Assembly: GCF_019042275.1 (NCBI RefSeq)
Contig: NZ_JAHQCW010000016.1
Span: 1-64,000, forward strand
Direction: 5' to 3'
Origin: Diplocloster agilis
GTDB lineage: Bacteria; Bacillota; Clostridia; Lachnospirales; Lachnospiraceae
Length of the DNA: 64,000 nucleotides
Every line of letters starts with the position of its first letter. The first letter of the stretch is position 1. Position numbers and translations under genes: made by a program. Positions 15,958-24,769 of the stretch are shown piece by piece. The notes beneath the pieces are model-generated. The model was not told where the DNA came from and searched no databases. It saw only the letters and a list, made by a program, of their open reading frames with translations.

Positions 15958-17106
15958 TTACCGGCCGAATAGCGCCCGGGCCTGCCTCATATTCTGAATG
16001 ATTTCCACACCGAACGGACATCTCGTTTCGCATGCGCCGCATTCCACACATGCCGCTGCCTTTTTAGGCAGTACCGCATAGTGTTCACGCACGGTCTCGG
16101 GAACCTGCTGCTGTGCTTTGGCCAGATTCAGAAACTTCGTGACAGACGCTACGTCGATTCCCTGAGGGCAGGGCGCGCAGTGGCCGCAGTACATACAATG
16201 GCCCTGCCAGCTGATTTTGGGAAATGCGGCGAATGCGGACGCATAATCCCGCTCATCTCCCGACGCTGTTTCATAGGCGGTGCACTCCAGCAGTTCTTCT
16301 ATGGTGCGCGCCCCTGTAAGTACCGTGGCCACGGCAGGCCGTGTCAGGGCATAGTGCAGGCACTGGCAGGGTGTTAAAGCCATCCCTGCAGGTGACAAGG
16401 ACCCATCCAGCAGATCTCCCCCGCCGAAGGCTTTCATCACGGTGATGCCCACTCCGAGACGGCTGCATGTCTCGTATAGCGCCTCCCGGTCCTGATCCAT
16501 ATTGATCAGCGGTTTTTCATAATTTTTTTCGTCCCAGAGCGCCTCGCATTCCTCTCCCGCCGGCTGCAGATCATAGCAGGGGTTCACGCTGAACATCAGG
16601 ACTTCGATCCGTCCGCTCTCCACGGCAGCCATAGCGGCCTTCGGATTATGGCTGCTCAAACCGATGTGGCGGATTCTGCCGGAGGCCTTTAATTCCATGG
16701 CGTACTGCATAAGCGGCCCTTCTGATACTTCCCGCCAGTCTTCCAGTGAATCCACATAGTGAATCATTCCCACATCGATGTAGTCTGTTCCGAGCTTGTC
16801 CAGCAGATCTTCGAAGGATTCCCTGACCTCTTCGATCCTGCGGGTCCTTTTGTACTGGCCGTCTTTCCAAACCGTACACAGATGGGCCTGTATCAGAAAT
16901 TTTTCTCTTCTCCCCCGCAGGGCTTTTCCTATCAGAACCCTGATAGCGGGGTCCGGTATGTATAGGTCAATGTAGTTGATTCCGTGTTCCTCGGCGGCGT
17001 CTATTAGGGTCTTCGTCATCGCACCGTTCTGCCCCGCGAAGCCTTCGCAGCCCAGACCTATTTCACTGACCGAAAGCCCCGTACTGCCCAGATTTCTGTA
17101 ATTCAT
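15958..17106 (-). CDS. Aldo/keto reductase with C-terminal 4Fe-4S domain
   Basis: I choose ATG at 17106, nine bases after GGAGGGG; an ATG three codons earlier is too close to that site. The protein (382 residues) has a TIM-barrel AKR domain (LGSTGLSVSEIGLGCEG at the start; IGLSSHNP mid-chain) and a C-terminal ferredoxin-like part with CMYCGHCAPCPQGI and CVECGACETRCPFGV. The fold is common in anaerobes and suggests carbonyl reduction fed from low-potential electrons rather than only NADPH. The aligned Tyr of classical AKRs lies in NYIDLYIPD. It heads an operon with merR. A related gene is at 49507. Confidence 0.88.
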   Translation of the reverse strand: MNYRNLGSTGLSVSEIGLGCEGFAGQNGAMTKTLIDAAEEHGINYIDLYIPDPAIRVLIGKALRGRREKFLIQAHLCTVWKDGQYKRTRRIEEVRESFEDLLDKLGTDYIDVGMIHYVDSLEDWREVSEGPLMQYAMELKASGRIRHIGLSSHNPKAAMAAVESGRIEVLMFSVNPCYDLQPAGEECEALWDEKNYEKPLINMDQDREALYETCSRLGVGITVMKAFGGGDLLDGSLSPAGMALTPCQCLHYALTRPAVATVLTGARTIEELLECTAYETASGDERDYASAFAAFPKISWQGHCMYCGHCAPCPQGIDVASVTKFLNLAKAQQQVPETVREHYAVLPKKAAACVECGACETRCPFGVEIIQNMRQARALFGR

Positions 17107-17181
17107 AGAGTCCATCCCCTCCGAATCGTGGTATTGTTTTTATCTTTTTGCCGGTTGGTATATTTTTCTTTCTTAATATAA

Positions 17182-17212
17182 ACAATATCACCTGGAGCTG
17201 GCTCTAAGTCAA
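17182..17212 (-). promoter_or_regulatory. MerR-type promoter with 19-bp spacer and dyad
   Basis: Leftward, TTGACT (-35, 17212-17207) and TATTGT (-10, 17187-17182) are 19 bases apart, too long for free sigma-A use. The spacer holds the dyad ACTTAGAGC-CA-GCTCCAGGT. This is the classic layout in which a MerR protein untwists DNA, so the AKR-merR operon is probably activated by its own MerR. Confidence 0.85.
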
Positions 17213-17302
17213 GTTTTTATTTTAACCTGTTCCTAAAATGTAATAGTTAATTCTTGTTTCACCCTTTAAATTCGTGTTTGACGATATTTCATCTGTTACC
17301 TA

Positions 17303-17887
17303 TTATATCTCCATATAAAATAAACCGTGTTTATTACAGTACCAAAGCAGTCTTCCGTGTGCGAGAACAGGAATACGTACTTGTAAGTCCCATTCCGGAT
17401 ATTGCTTTTTAAGCAGAATACTGTCGCCTGTCAGCAACGCGATGAATGCGATATAGTGTCCGCGTTCCATTGGATGATCAGAAGTGATATAAAAATCATT
17501 TTCGACCGTTTCCACCGTCAGCTTTTCATTCTCATTCGCCTTCTGCGGCTTCAGCGCTTTCATTTTTTTGCCGCAGCAGGACATATTTGTATCTGTGATA
17601 GCGGTAACCATATTTCCACAAGCAGGACAAATATAAAACTGTAAATTTTTCATGCTGCCTCCTAAGATTTCGTTTCTGTCCAATTCTCCGGATAGTAAGT
17701 TCTCCAAATCCACATCAAGTATAGTTGATAATTCGGGCAGCAATGATACCTCCGGGCACCCGAAACCCCTTTCCCATTTACTAACGGTTTTATCACTTAT
17801 ATTCATTCGTTCCGCTAACTGGACTTGCGTTAAGTTTTTTTCTTTTCTTAAGTTATAAATCAATTTGCCGATTTTTATATTATTCAT
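17303..17887 (-). CDS. HTH (XRE) regulator fused to a desulfoferrodoxin-like protein
   Basis: 194 residues. Residues 5-65 are a Cro/C1-type helix-turn-helix (LTQVQLAERMNISDKTVSKWE). Residues 85-108 copy a desulforedoxin site, CPACGN..CCGKKM, with Cys87, 90, 104 and 105. The rest matches the superoxide-reductase domain: HPMERGHYI (His138, His144) and YCNKHG (Cys184, His187). The first His ligand of the usual four is missing: NEKLTVETV replaces KHVPVIE, so Leu123 lies there. I infer a redox- or iron-sensing repressor. GGAGG lies 7 bp ahead of the ATG. Confidence 0.85.
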   Translation of the reverse strand: MNNIKIGKLIYNLRKEKNLTQVQLAERMNISDKTVSKWERGFGCPEVSLLPELSTILDVDLENLLSGELDRNEILGGSMKNLQFYICPACGNMVTAITDTNMSCCGKKMKALKPQKANENEKLTVETVENDFYITSDHPMERGHYIAFIALLTGDSILLKKQYPEWDLQVRIPVLAHGRLLWYCNKHGLFYMEI

Positions 17888-18010
17888 TTTTGTACCTCCT
17901 ACCTGTCAATTATATGTAATTCAAAATTTGATTGCAATAAACGCTCCGTAGAGTCATACGCAAAAATACTATGTAATAGGACGGATACGTGTAGGCACTG
18001 TATGGAGTAA

Positions 18011-18031
18011 TTACTGTTGCAGGTTACACAT
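18011..18031 (-). other. Possible 6-codon leader ORF before the XRE gene
   Basis: A perfect AAGGAGGT site (about 18036-18043) is followed by ATG TGT AAC CTG CAA CAG TAA, encoding MCNLQQ. It lies about 120 bp upstream of the XRE-desulfoferrodoxin gene on the same strand. It could be a leader peptide or a chance ribosome site. Confidence 0.3.
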
Positions 18032-18109
18032 CGGGTACCTCCTTAAAATTTATATTTCGAGGTGCGAAGCCTGCATTTTTTTACTCAATTGTCAAGTTTT
18101 TTTATATGT

Positions 18110-18161
18110 CCATATATTAAAAAAGAGAATTAAAATATCTGTCATAGGTATTTTAATTCTC
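18110..18161 (-). terminator. Terminator of the glycan operon
   Basis: AGAATTAAAATA (18126-18137) pairs with TATTTTAATTCT (18149-18160); read leftward the stem is followed by CTCTTTTTTAATA. It fits the end of the transcript coming from the GH39 gene at 18375. Confidence 0.75.
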
Positions 18162-18185
18162 CTTTTAGCTTAACTTAATGACATT

Positions 18186-18240
18186 GCCCATATGATATAC
18201 ATTAGATATATATTAAACAATCATATGGGCAGAAAATTTA
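18186..18240. repeat. Inverted repeat GCCCATATGA / TCATATGGGC
   Basis: Ten-base perfect arms at 18186-18195 and 18231-18240, with an AT-rich loop, form a second hairpin before the terminator. A short AATTTAG/CTAAATT hairpin follows at about 18245. The remaining bases of 17888-18374 show no gene. Confidence 0.6.
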
Positions 18241-18374
18241 GCAAAAAACTAAATTGACAGTATTGAAAAAAACAAAAAAGGAGTCTACTTTTACAATCAT
18301 AAAAAAATTGTGGAAACACAATCGGATTCCTCCCTTTGTATAATAGGAGATCTATAGATTCTAAACGCTGAATC

Positions 18375-19967
18375 TTATAATTCCCTGACGGCCAGAACCG
18401 CATATGCTCCCAATTTGACATTCAGCTTTAAAGAACCATTCTCTTGCGCCTGAACGACATAATTCCGGGTTTCAGAAGCGGCCTTAATCACCTTCATCTG
18501 TTCCTGATTCATATTCGCCGGGTATCCCAGTTTTCCCCAGGCCGCAGCCGCGCATCCGTGTTCTTTGTCCAGAACCTCTACGCCAAAAGCCTGCCCAGAC
18601 GCCAGATGGCTGATTTCCAGATTCATATAAGCCTCTTCCCCCGAATCCCGGAAGGCTTCCGCCGTATGGTAATCCGGGTACATGGACATGGGTACCGGGC
18701 GATCCTTTCGCATATCATAATTCCATATTAATATGCGCAGTTTCTGATCCGCTCTCCGGGTTATGAGATATCCTTCTCCCTGATCCACGATCTCATCTCC
18801 CAGCTCATGCAGCATGCGGTACGCATGGAAAGAGGGTTTGCGGATTCCCTGAAGGTTCATCAGGCCGAATCCCCCGTGAAAATCCTGAGGGCCTGGGCCT
18901 TCTTCCTCGAAAATGTCCGTAAACACCCAGTAGGACAGAGAATCCACCCGTCCGATATTTTCGATATTCGACCGGATGATATAAGAGGCTTCGGGCAGGA
19001 AATCATGGCTGTAATCCCTCGAACAGGGGCTGCTGCTCCATTCTGTCAGGTGAATCTCCACATCCGGGAAAGGGCTTTTGGCAATGGTTTCTTTCAGCCA
19101 GCCGATATCATCCCTCAGCGCTCTGACATACCGGGTGCGGCCTGCCATCCCGCCATCCGGGCTTTTCTGTCCTCCCAGCGCGAAATCTGTGGGATACGGA
19201 TGCGTGGATACAAAGTCCACGGGCAGATTCCTGTCCGCCGCGAATTCCAGGAATTCTTGAATCCATACGCCCTTCCATTCCAATGACTCCAGATCTTCCA
19301 CCAGATGGGTTTTATGTTTTGACTGATCCTCCCGCTCTCCGGCGAATCTGTCATCCGGCACAAAATTGCTGGTTGCCGGGCCGCCTACCCTCAACTTCGG
19401 GTCGATGGCCTTGACCGCCCTCACCGCGGACTCGTACAGCCGGAAATATTCCGATCTGGACCCGTCCCAGAAAACGGACAGATCCGGTTCGTTCCAGATC
19501 TCATAGTACCATTTCCGAATTTCCTCCAGCCCATACCGCTCTTTCCAGTGCAGTACAAGAGCGGTAATCAGCTCACCCCAGGCGTCATAATCGGACGGCG
19601 GCGTTACGTTGCCTTTCCACCAGAACATAGTGGTCTCTCCCGACGCCAGCGCAGACGGCATGAATCCGAATTCCACAAAAGGCCGCATGCCGATGCTTAG
19701 CAGGAAGTCAAACAAGCTGTCAATATACTGCCAGTGAAAGCGCAGACTGCCATTTTCCCGTATGCAGACTCCCATGTCATCACTGAGCAGGCCATGAAAC
19801 CGGATGTACCGGAAGCCGCAGGCCTCCCGCGCTTCCCGCAGCTGCCGCCTCCAGTCCGCCCTGAGTCCTTCACAGGCCCTGCCCGCCCCGACGCAGTTGC
19901 TCCAATAGTGCTTTACCTTACCGATGCCCGGCTTGTTTTTATCCGTATTTATTATAATCTCTTTCAT
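18375..19967 (-). CDS. Glycoside hydrolase, GH39-like (beta-xylosidase type)
   Basis: ATG at 19967 follows GGAGG by five bases and is the better start; a GTG-like extension of four codons is unlikely. The 530-residue protein has a TIM barrel with YYEIWNEPDLS (acid/base Glu) and IHLTEWSSSP (nucleophile Glu), the spacing of clan A GH39 enzymes, then a beta-rich C-terminal domain. There is no signal peptide, so it acts in the cytoplasm on oligosaccharides brought in by the neighbouring importer. GH39 includes beta-xylosidases and alpha-iduronidases; which applies is open. Confidence 0.82.
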   Translation of the reverse strand: MKEIIINTDKNKPGIGKVKHYWSNCVGAGRACEGLRADWRRQLREAREACGFRYIRFHGLLSDDMGVCIRENGSLRFHWQYIDSLFDFLLSIGMRPFVEFGFMPSALASGETTMFWWKGNVTPPSDYDAWGELITALVLHWKERYGLEEIRKWYYEIWNEPDLSVFWDGSRSEYFRLYESAVRAVKAIDPKLRVGGPATSNFVPDDRFAGEREDQSKHKTHLVEDLESLEWKGVWIQEFLEFAADRNLPVDFVSTHPYPTDFALGGQKSPDGGMAGRTRYVRALRDDIGWLKETIAKSPFPDVEIHLTEWSSSPCSRDYSHDFLPEASYIIRSNIENIGRVDSLSYWVFTDIFEEEGPGPQDFHGGFGLMNLQGIRKPSFHAYRMLHELGDEIVDQGEGYLITRRADQKLRILIWNYDMRKDRPVPMSMYPDYHTAEAFRDSGEEAYMNLEISHLASGQAFGVEVLDKEHGCAAAAWGKLGYPANMNQEQMKVIKAASETRNYVVQAQENGSLKLNVKLGAYAVLAVREL

Positions 19968-20050
19968 ACTTACCTCCATTCGCGGGTATCCCGCCCCTAT
20001 TGATATGGGAGAACCTTTTATCCGGCCTTTATGCTCTCCCTTCTTCCGGT

Positions 20051-22945
20051 TTACCCGGCCGTATAAAATCCGATTTTCATTTCCTTTCCTTTTATTAACA
20101 TCAGCCGGATACCGGATTCTCTATCCGGGCCTGACACGGCTGTAACCGGATCTGTATCCTCCATGTCCGAATCCCGGACAAGATCCGCCTTCATACACTC
20201 CGGCGCAAGGTACCGTTTTCCATCAACCGTACAGGAATCCCATGGAAGACCCGACCTCAGATATATAGTTCTGCTCTCTTCCGGCATAAGCGTCAGTGAC
20301 ACCGCCGGCTTATTTTTTCCCGATACCGTACGGTCCCAGCACAGGCATACCACTTCCGCGCGGCATCTGGTTCTCACCCCGCACAACTGCCCCTTCGTCC
20401 ACGAATCCGGCAGCGCGGGCAGCACCTCCACCTCTTCCTCTCCGGAATAGACCAGAGCCTCCAGGATAATCCCGGGATAGGTTATAGCGGCATCGGTGCA
20501 ATAAGCGCTTCCCCGTCCCCTGTCGTGGGAGGTCATCAAAGACGTGTACTGATACTCGCCTGCCGTCAGCACATAGAGCTCCTTCTCCAGATCCCGGGCG
20601 GATTTCACCCTGGCAGCCGCCATCGCTTTATGCAGATGGCCATGGGCCATAGCGTCGTCCGACCGGTTTTGTCTGGTCCTGTTTTGTATCGCTTTGTATA
20701 TGCCAGCCCTTAATCTTCTGTCCTTCTGTGCCTCATGGGCGGGCCACGCCCCGTATGCGTGGCTTATATGCCGGTGGTCGTCATTTTCCAGGAATCCGGA
20801 CAGCGCCCATTCCTTTACCGCTCCATCGTCTGTGTAGAGATATTCCGGGATTCTTTCCCTCAGCTTATCCCACTTAGAGCACCAAGGCAGCCGCAGGGAC
20901 CGCCGGCTGATCTGTTCCGCCATATACAGGGAGTCTTGCATAGCCGCGATATCCATGGCAGTGTTGGCTGCCAGTGACAACACCCCGTTATAATCCAGGC
21001 CGCCGGGCGCGTTTTCCGCCGAATATCCGGGAGTGAGCAGGTAATGGTTCCCCCTCTCCCCGATCCTCGTCCCGTCGTCCAGATGAATCTTACCCTGCTC
21101 ATCCAGATAATATCTGTCATCCGCATACTGGGTCCAGAAGTTCATCAATCCCCGGATGAGGGGGACCAAAATGTCCTCCTGCAAATCAAAACCATCCCGC
21201 AGGATTCTCTTTTGGTCAGCCTCTGAATATCCGCATATACCGGCAAGCCGGTTCATAGACAGATTTTCACCGTATGGAATCTTTCTGTTTCCAAAACACT
21301 GGTAGGTTTCAAAAACAGGGATGATCATCCAGTCCGTAATCGCATTACAGTAGGCATGGGGATAACCAGGCAGCGAGTGATAGGCCTGGCCGTTTCCGTC
21401 ACCCGCGGTATGTACGGGCGCCTGCAATGCGCTCACCATACCATAGATGCGGGCCGCATTTAACTGCCAGTCCGGAAGCTGACGCAGCAGAAAATAAATG
21501 TAACCCCAAGACGCCTCCGGAAGGTTTCCGGTATTCATGGAAGATACCTGCAGATTCAGGTTCGCGTTGGTGATAAATCCTCCGTGGAACAGAGGCATCC
21601 AGCTTCCCGTCCACATTCCGCACATGCGGGGCGCATGGTAACCGCTGGAGCACAGAAGGGCAAACCGCCCATGCTCAAACAGCCTCTCCGCATATGCTTT
21701 ATTAATCCGGGGAGACTGCCGCTGCTTTTCCATCAGCGCCTCGTTGGTCAGACGCCGGTCCGCTTTCTCCTCCCGCGTATGGCAGAGCTTTAGACTCACT
21801 CTTGAGAATGCCGGCTCATGAAGGCTCCTGTGCTTAAGGAGCGCATCCTCGTAAGAAAATATCCTGTTTTTTTCATAAGGACGGGTATTATCCCGGATCT
21901 GTCCTTTTAACTCTTCTAACAGAACTTCTTTCACACTCTTCCCGTCTTTTAACCCGTGGGCGCAGCGCCCCATTCCGGCCGCCAATATAACTATTCCCGC
22001 GCCTTTGACCCGCAGTACCGGTGATTCATATCCTCCGACCACCGCATCCTGTCTGTCCGGCGTGAATTTTCCACATACCTGGATGTCCCTTACAAACTTA
22101 TCCACATATATTTCCCCATCGGTGTAGATACGAACCGCAGTGGCCCAGCCCCCGTCATGATATTCGGAGGGCGGGTTTGTGCGGACCCCTCCGATCGGAA
22201 ACTCCTGGTATTTACCGGTCTGCCACAGCCATATCTCTTCGCCGGCCTCTGCCCCTTCCGCGGTAACAGGTGCCGCCGGGATGCCATAGTCGGCCATCGC
22301 CTCCTGCTCAACCGACATCTCCAGAATGTGATCCAGCCCGATCGTAAGATCCAGTTTATCCGCTTCAGAAGCCCCCATACAGGAATCCGGGGCAAGAAGT
22401 TCTGTTATCACCAGCCGGTTCTCTCTGGAAGCAAAGGAGCGGGTATTCCATTCCAGACCATTCTCATCTTTCCACTGTCCGCCGATCTCTCCGGTCTGAT
22501 AATTCACGTACCTGTTATAGGCGGTCTGTGTACAAGGACCTAAACGGCGGATACGAAGCTGGGCGGAGGGATGATATGGCCGTTCATCCGCGGATACCAT
22601 ATCCTTCACCCCATAATCCCTCCGGTTCTCCCTGGCCGCTTCTTTTGCCCAGATTCCGACCTGGCTGCGCAGTACGGCGTTCTTTCGTTCCTGTTCTAAT
22701 ATCTTCGAATAATCCGGCACCCTGTAGATCTGGTTCGTGTCCAGCACCAGCTCTGTATTCTGATAGATAATGACATCTTCCTGCGGATCAAAGCTTTCCA
22801 GCAATCCGGTCCATCCGTTGCCGGCCGCCAGCGCGTCCCTCCACGCATCCAGACCCGCCTGCCCTTTTCCGATCACCGGGTAACTGCCGGAATCAAAACC
22901 ATGCATTCCGTTCCTGCCATATAGCCAGTGTACGCTTCCCGACAT
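20051..22945 (-). CDS. GH95-like glycoside hydrolase
   Basis: About 964 residues from ATG at 22945, preceded by GGAGGG; an ATG at 22966 overlaps the permease stop and is an alternative. Middle blocks match (alpha/alpha)6-barrel GH95-type enzymes: GMWTGSWMPLF, NANLNLQVSSMNTGNLPEA, a central YSAENAPGG, and HRHISHAYGAWPAHEA, with the C-terminal beta domain VEVLPALPDSW. The GH95 family includes alpha-L-fucosidases and galactosidases. No signal peptide is seen, so the action is cytoplasmic. It follows the ABC permeases and precedes the GH39 gene, forming a transport-and-digest operon. The family call is moderate since it is divergent. Confidence 0.75.
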   Translation of the reverse strand: MSGSVHWLYGRNGMHGFDSGSYPVIGKGQAGLDAWRDALAAGNGWTGLLESFDPQEDVIIYQNTELVLDTNQIYRVPDYSKILEQERKNAVLRSQVGIWAKEAARENRRDYGVKDMVSADERPYHPSAQLRIRRLGPCTQTAYNRYVNYQTGEIGGQWKDENGLEWNTRSFASRENRLVITELLAPDSCMGASEADKLDLTIGLDHILEMSVEQEAMADYGIPAAPVTAEGAEAGEEIWLWQTGKYQEFPIGGVRTNPPSEYHDGGWATAVRIYTDGEIYVDKFVRDIQVCGKFTPDRQDAVVGGYESPVLRVKGAGIVILAAGMGRCAHGLKDGKSVKEVLLEELKGQIRDNTRPYEKNRIFSYEDALLKHRSLHEPAFSRVSLKLCHTREEKADRRLTNEALMEKQRQSPRINKAYAERLFEHGRFALLCSSGYHAPRMCGMWTGSWMPLFHGGFITNANLNLQVSSMNTGNLPEASWGYIYFLLRQLPDWQLNAARIYGMVSALQAPVHTAGDGNGQAYHSLPGYPHAYCNAITDWMIIPVFETYQCFGNRKIPYGENLSMNRLAGICGYSEADQKRILRDGFDLQEDILVPLIRGLMNFWTQYADDRYYLDEQGKIHLDDGTRIGERGNHYLLTPGYSAENAPGGLDYNGVLSLAANTAMDIAAMQDSLYMAEQISRRSLRLPWCSKWDKLRERIPEYLYTDDGAVKEWALSGFLENDDHRHISHAYGAWPAHEAQKDRRLRAGIYKAIQNRTRQNRSDDAMAHGHLHKAMAAARVKSARDLEKELYVLTAGEYQYTSLMTSHDRGRGSAYCTDAAITYPGIILEALVYSGEEEVEVLPALPDSWTKGQLCGVRTRCRAEVVCLCWDRTVSGKNKPAVSLTLMPEESRTIYLRSGLPWDSCTVDGKRYLAPECMKADLVRDSDMEDTDPVTAVSGPDRESGIRLMLIKGKEMKIGFYTAG

Positions 22946-22962
22946 CTTAAGTTGCTCCCTCC

Positions 22963-23805
22963 TCATCCCTTTACGGCTCCCATCGTCATACCCTGCATAA
23001 TATGCTTACTAAAAATAGCGTAAAGAATTAAGATCGGCGCGATACTGATCACCAGCGCCGCGAAATATAAGGTATAATTAAAGGAATGGGCCTGCCCGAA
23101 GAACCGGATTCCTATAGATATGGTTCTTAGCTTTTCATCCCCGATCAGAATCAGGGAAAATGGATACTCGTTCCACGCGCTGATAAAAGAAGTAATAACC
23201 ACAACGGATACGATCGGCTTGCACAGAGGGAATATAACCTTCCACATCATCTGGAAAAAATTACAGCCTTCCATATACGCGGCCTCGTCCAGCTCCCGGG
23301 GGATGGTCTTAATAAAATTTTCCATCAGCAGCACCGACAGCGGCATGGCAAAAGACACATAGGGAAACAGCAGCGTAAACCAATGGTTTAACAGGTTCAG
23401 CTTTTTAAATTCAATAAACACAGGCACCATCAGCGATAGAATCGGTATCACCATACCCGAGATAAACAGAAGGTATATCAGACGGGAACCGAAAAAGCGG
23501 TAGCGGGAAACCATAAATCCTACCGTAAAGGAAAACACAATCGTTAAGATCACCGTAAGAATACTCAAATAACCGGAATTCAGAAAACAGTGCCACAAGT
23601 CTCCGGTCTGCAATGCCTCCACATAATTGTGAAACGCCGGCTTTGCCGCCAGGCCAATGACGCTTTGCATAAAATCCTTATTATCCCGCAGAGAAGAATT
23701 GATCATCCAGAGAATCGGCAGGATGCAGCTCAGGGAAAACAGCATGACCATCAGGTTTACGAGAAAATGGAAACAGGTATTTCCCGCCTTCATCACTTTA
23801 TTCAT
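22963..23805 (-). CDS. Carbohydrate ABC transporter permease, MalG-like
   Basis: 280 residues with six membrane segments. The binding-protein-dependent transport loop is EGCNFFQMMWKVIFPLCKPI (EAA motif, residues about 180-200), and the ending TMGAVKG is typical of MalG/UgpE-type subunits. It overlaps the upstream permease gene by eight bases. It forms the membrane channel with the MalF-like protein; no ATPase gene is present, so a shared MsmX-like ATPase elsewhere probably drives it. Confidence 0.9.
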   Translation of the reverse strand: MNKVMKAGNTCFHFLVNLMVMLFSLSCILPILWMINSSLRDNKDFMQSVIGLAAKPAFHNYVEALQTGDLWHCFLNSGYLSILTVILTIVFSFTVGFMVSRYRFFGSRLIYLLFISGMVIPILSLMVPVFIEFKKLNLLNHWFTLLFPYVSFAMPLSVLLMENFIKTIPRELDEAAYMEGCNFFQMMWKVIFPLCKPIVSVVVITSFISAWNEYPFSLILIGDEKLRTISIGIRFFGQAHSFNYTLYFAALVISIAPILILYAIFSKHIMQGMTMGAVKG

Positions 23806-24685
23806 AGCGTTTTCCTCCTAACAGCAGCCTGCTTCCGAGCGTCAGCAGCAGCGAGATCACCAGGATCATAACCGCCAGCGCGCAGCCGTATCCCATCTTC
23901 ATCATGGAAAAACTGACGTCGTAATTATACAGGGACAATACCATGGAAGAATTCCCCGGCCCGCCGCCCGTCATAACGGAGATATGATCGAAGGTCTTAA
24001 AGGAACCGGCGATACAGATCATGATACATACTTTAAGGGTATCGTAGATCATGGGGATCGTGATATAGATGCTTCTCTTCCAGCCGCTGGCGCCGTCTAC
24101 CTCCGCCATCTCCAGGATATCCTTCGGAACCGAAGCGATGGCGCTGGTCATGATCACGAGATAGTATCCCACGAATTGCCAGATCACCGGAACCGCCACG
24201 CTGAACAGTACGATCTTCGGATCGTCCAGCCAGGGCCGGATCCAGTCCTCCCGGCCGATGGCGCGCAGGAACTCATTCAGAATCCCCGCCTGGTTACTGT
24301 AGATGATCTGCCACAGCAGGCCGATCACCACCGCCGAGATGATATTCGTGATAAACATCACTCTCCTGTGAAACTCCGTCCATTTCATCCACTTCATCGT
24401 AAAGAACAGGGTAAACACAAAAGCGATCCCCACCTGGCCCACCACCATGAGCAGGGTAAACACCGCGGTATTACGGAAGGAAAGCCAGAACGTGTCATCT
24501 CTGAGAATATCCAGATAATTCTGCATACCGAGAAACGTCATGCTCTTCCCCCCGGACCATTTAAACAGACTGTAATACGCCGCAAAAAAGATGGGGATAA
24601 TCACCATAAATATATATACTCCCACCGGCAGCAGCAGTACGGTTCCGATCTTCCACCCCTTCGGCTGTAACGGATTCTTTCGCAT
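23798..24685 (-). CDS. Carbohydrate ABC transporter permease, MalF-like
   Basis: Start placed at 24685, where ATG follows AAGGAGGAAAG; 21 upstream codons in the same frame lack a site. The 295-residue protein has six membrane segments and the EAA motif EVDGASGWKRSIYITIPMI. The ending SRLLLGGKRYE is typical. It pairs with the MalG-like subunit. It lies 85 bp after the binding-protein gene. Confidence 0.9.
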   Translation of the reverse strand: MRKNPLQPKGWKIGTVLLLPVGVYIFMVIIPIFFAAYYSLFKWSGGKSMTFLGMQNYLDILRDDTFWLSFRNTAVFTLLMVVGQVGIAFVFTLFFTMKWMKWTEFHRRVMFITNIISAVVIGLLWQIIYSNQAGILNEFLRAIGREDWIRPWLDDPKIVLFSVAVPVIWQFVGYYLVIMTSAIASVPKDILEMAEVDGASGWKRSIYITIPMIYDTLKVCIMICIAGSFKTFDHISVMTGGGPGNSSMVLSLYNYDVSFSMMKMGYGCALAVMILVISLLLTLGSRLLLGGKRYE

Positions 24686-24769
24686 TTCTTTCCTCCTTTT
24701 GGGCAAAAAGAGAGCAGGCAGATTTTCACCACCTGCTCCCGATAGCATATTCGGTTCACTTCGTTTCTT

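Noticed and set aside
18221-18421. 66-codon minus-strand frame after the GH39 gene
   Set aside because: It lies over the hairpin region and the GH39 3' end, with no ribosome site.
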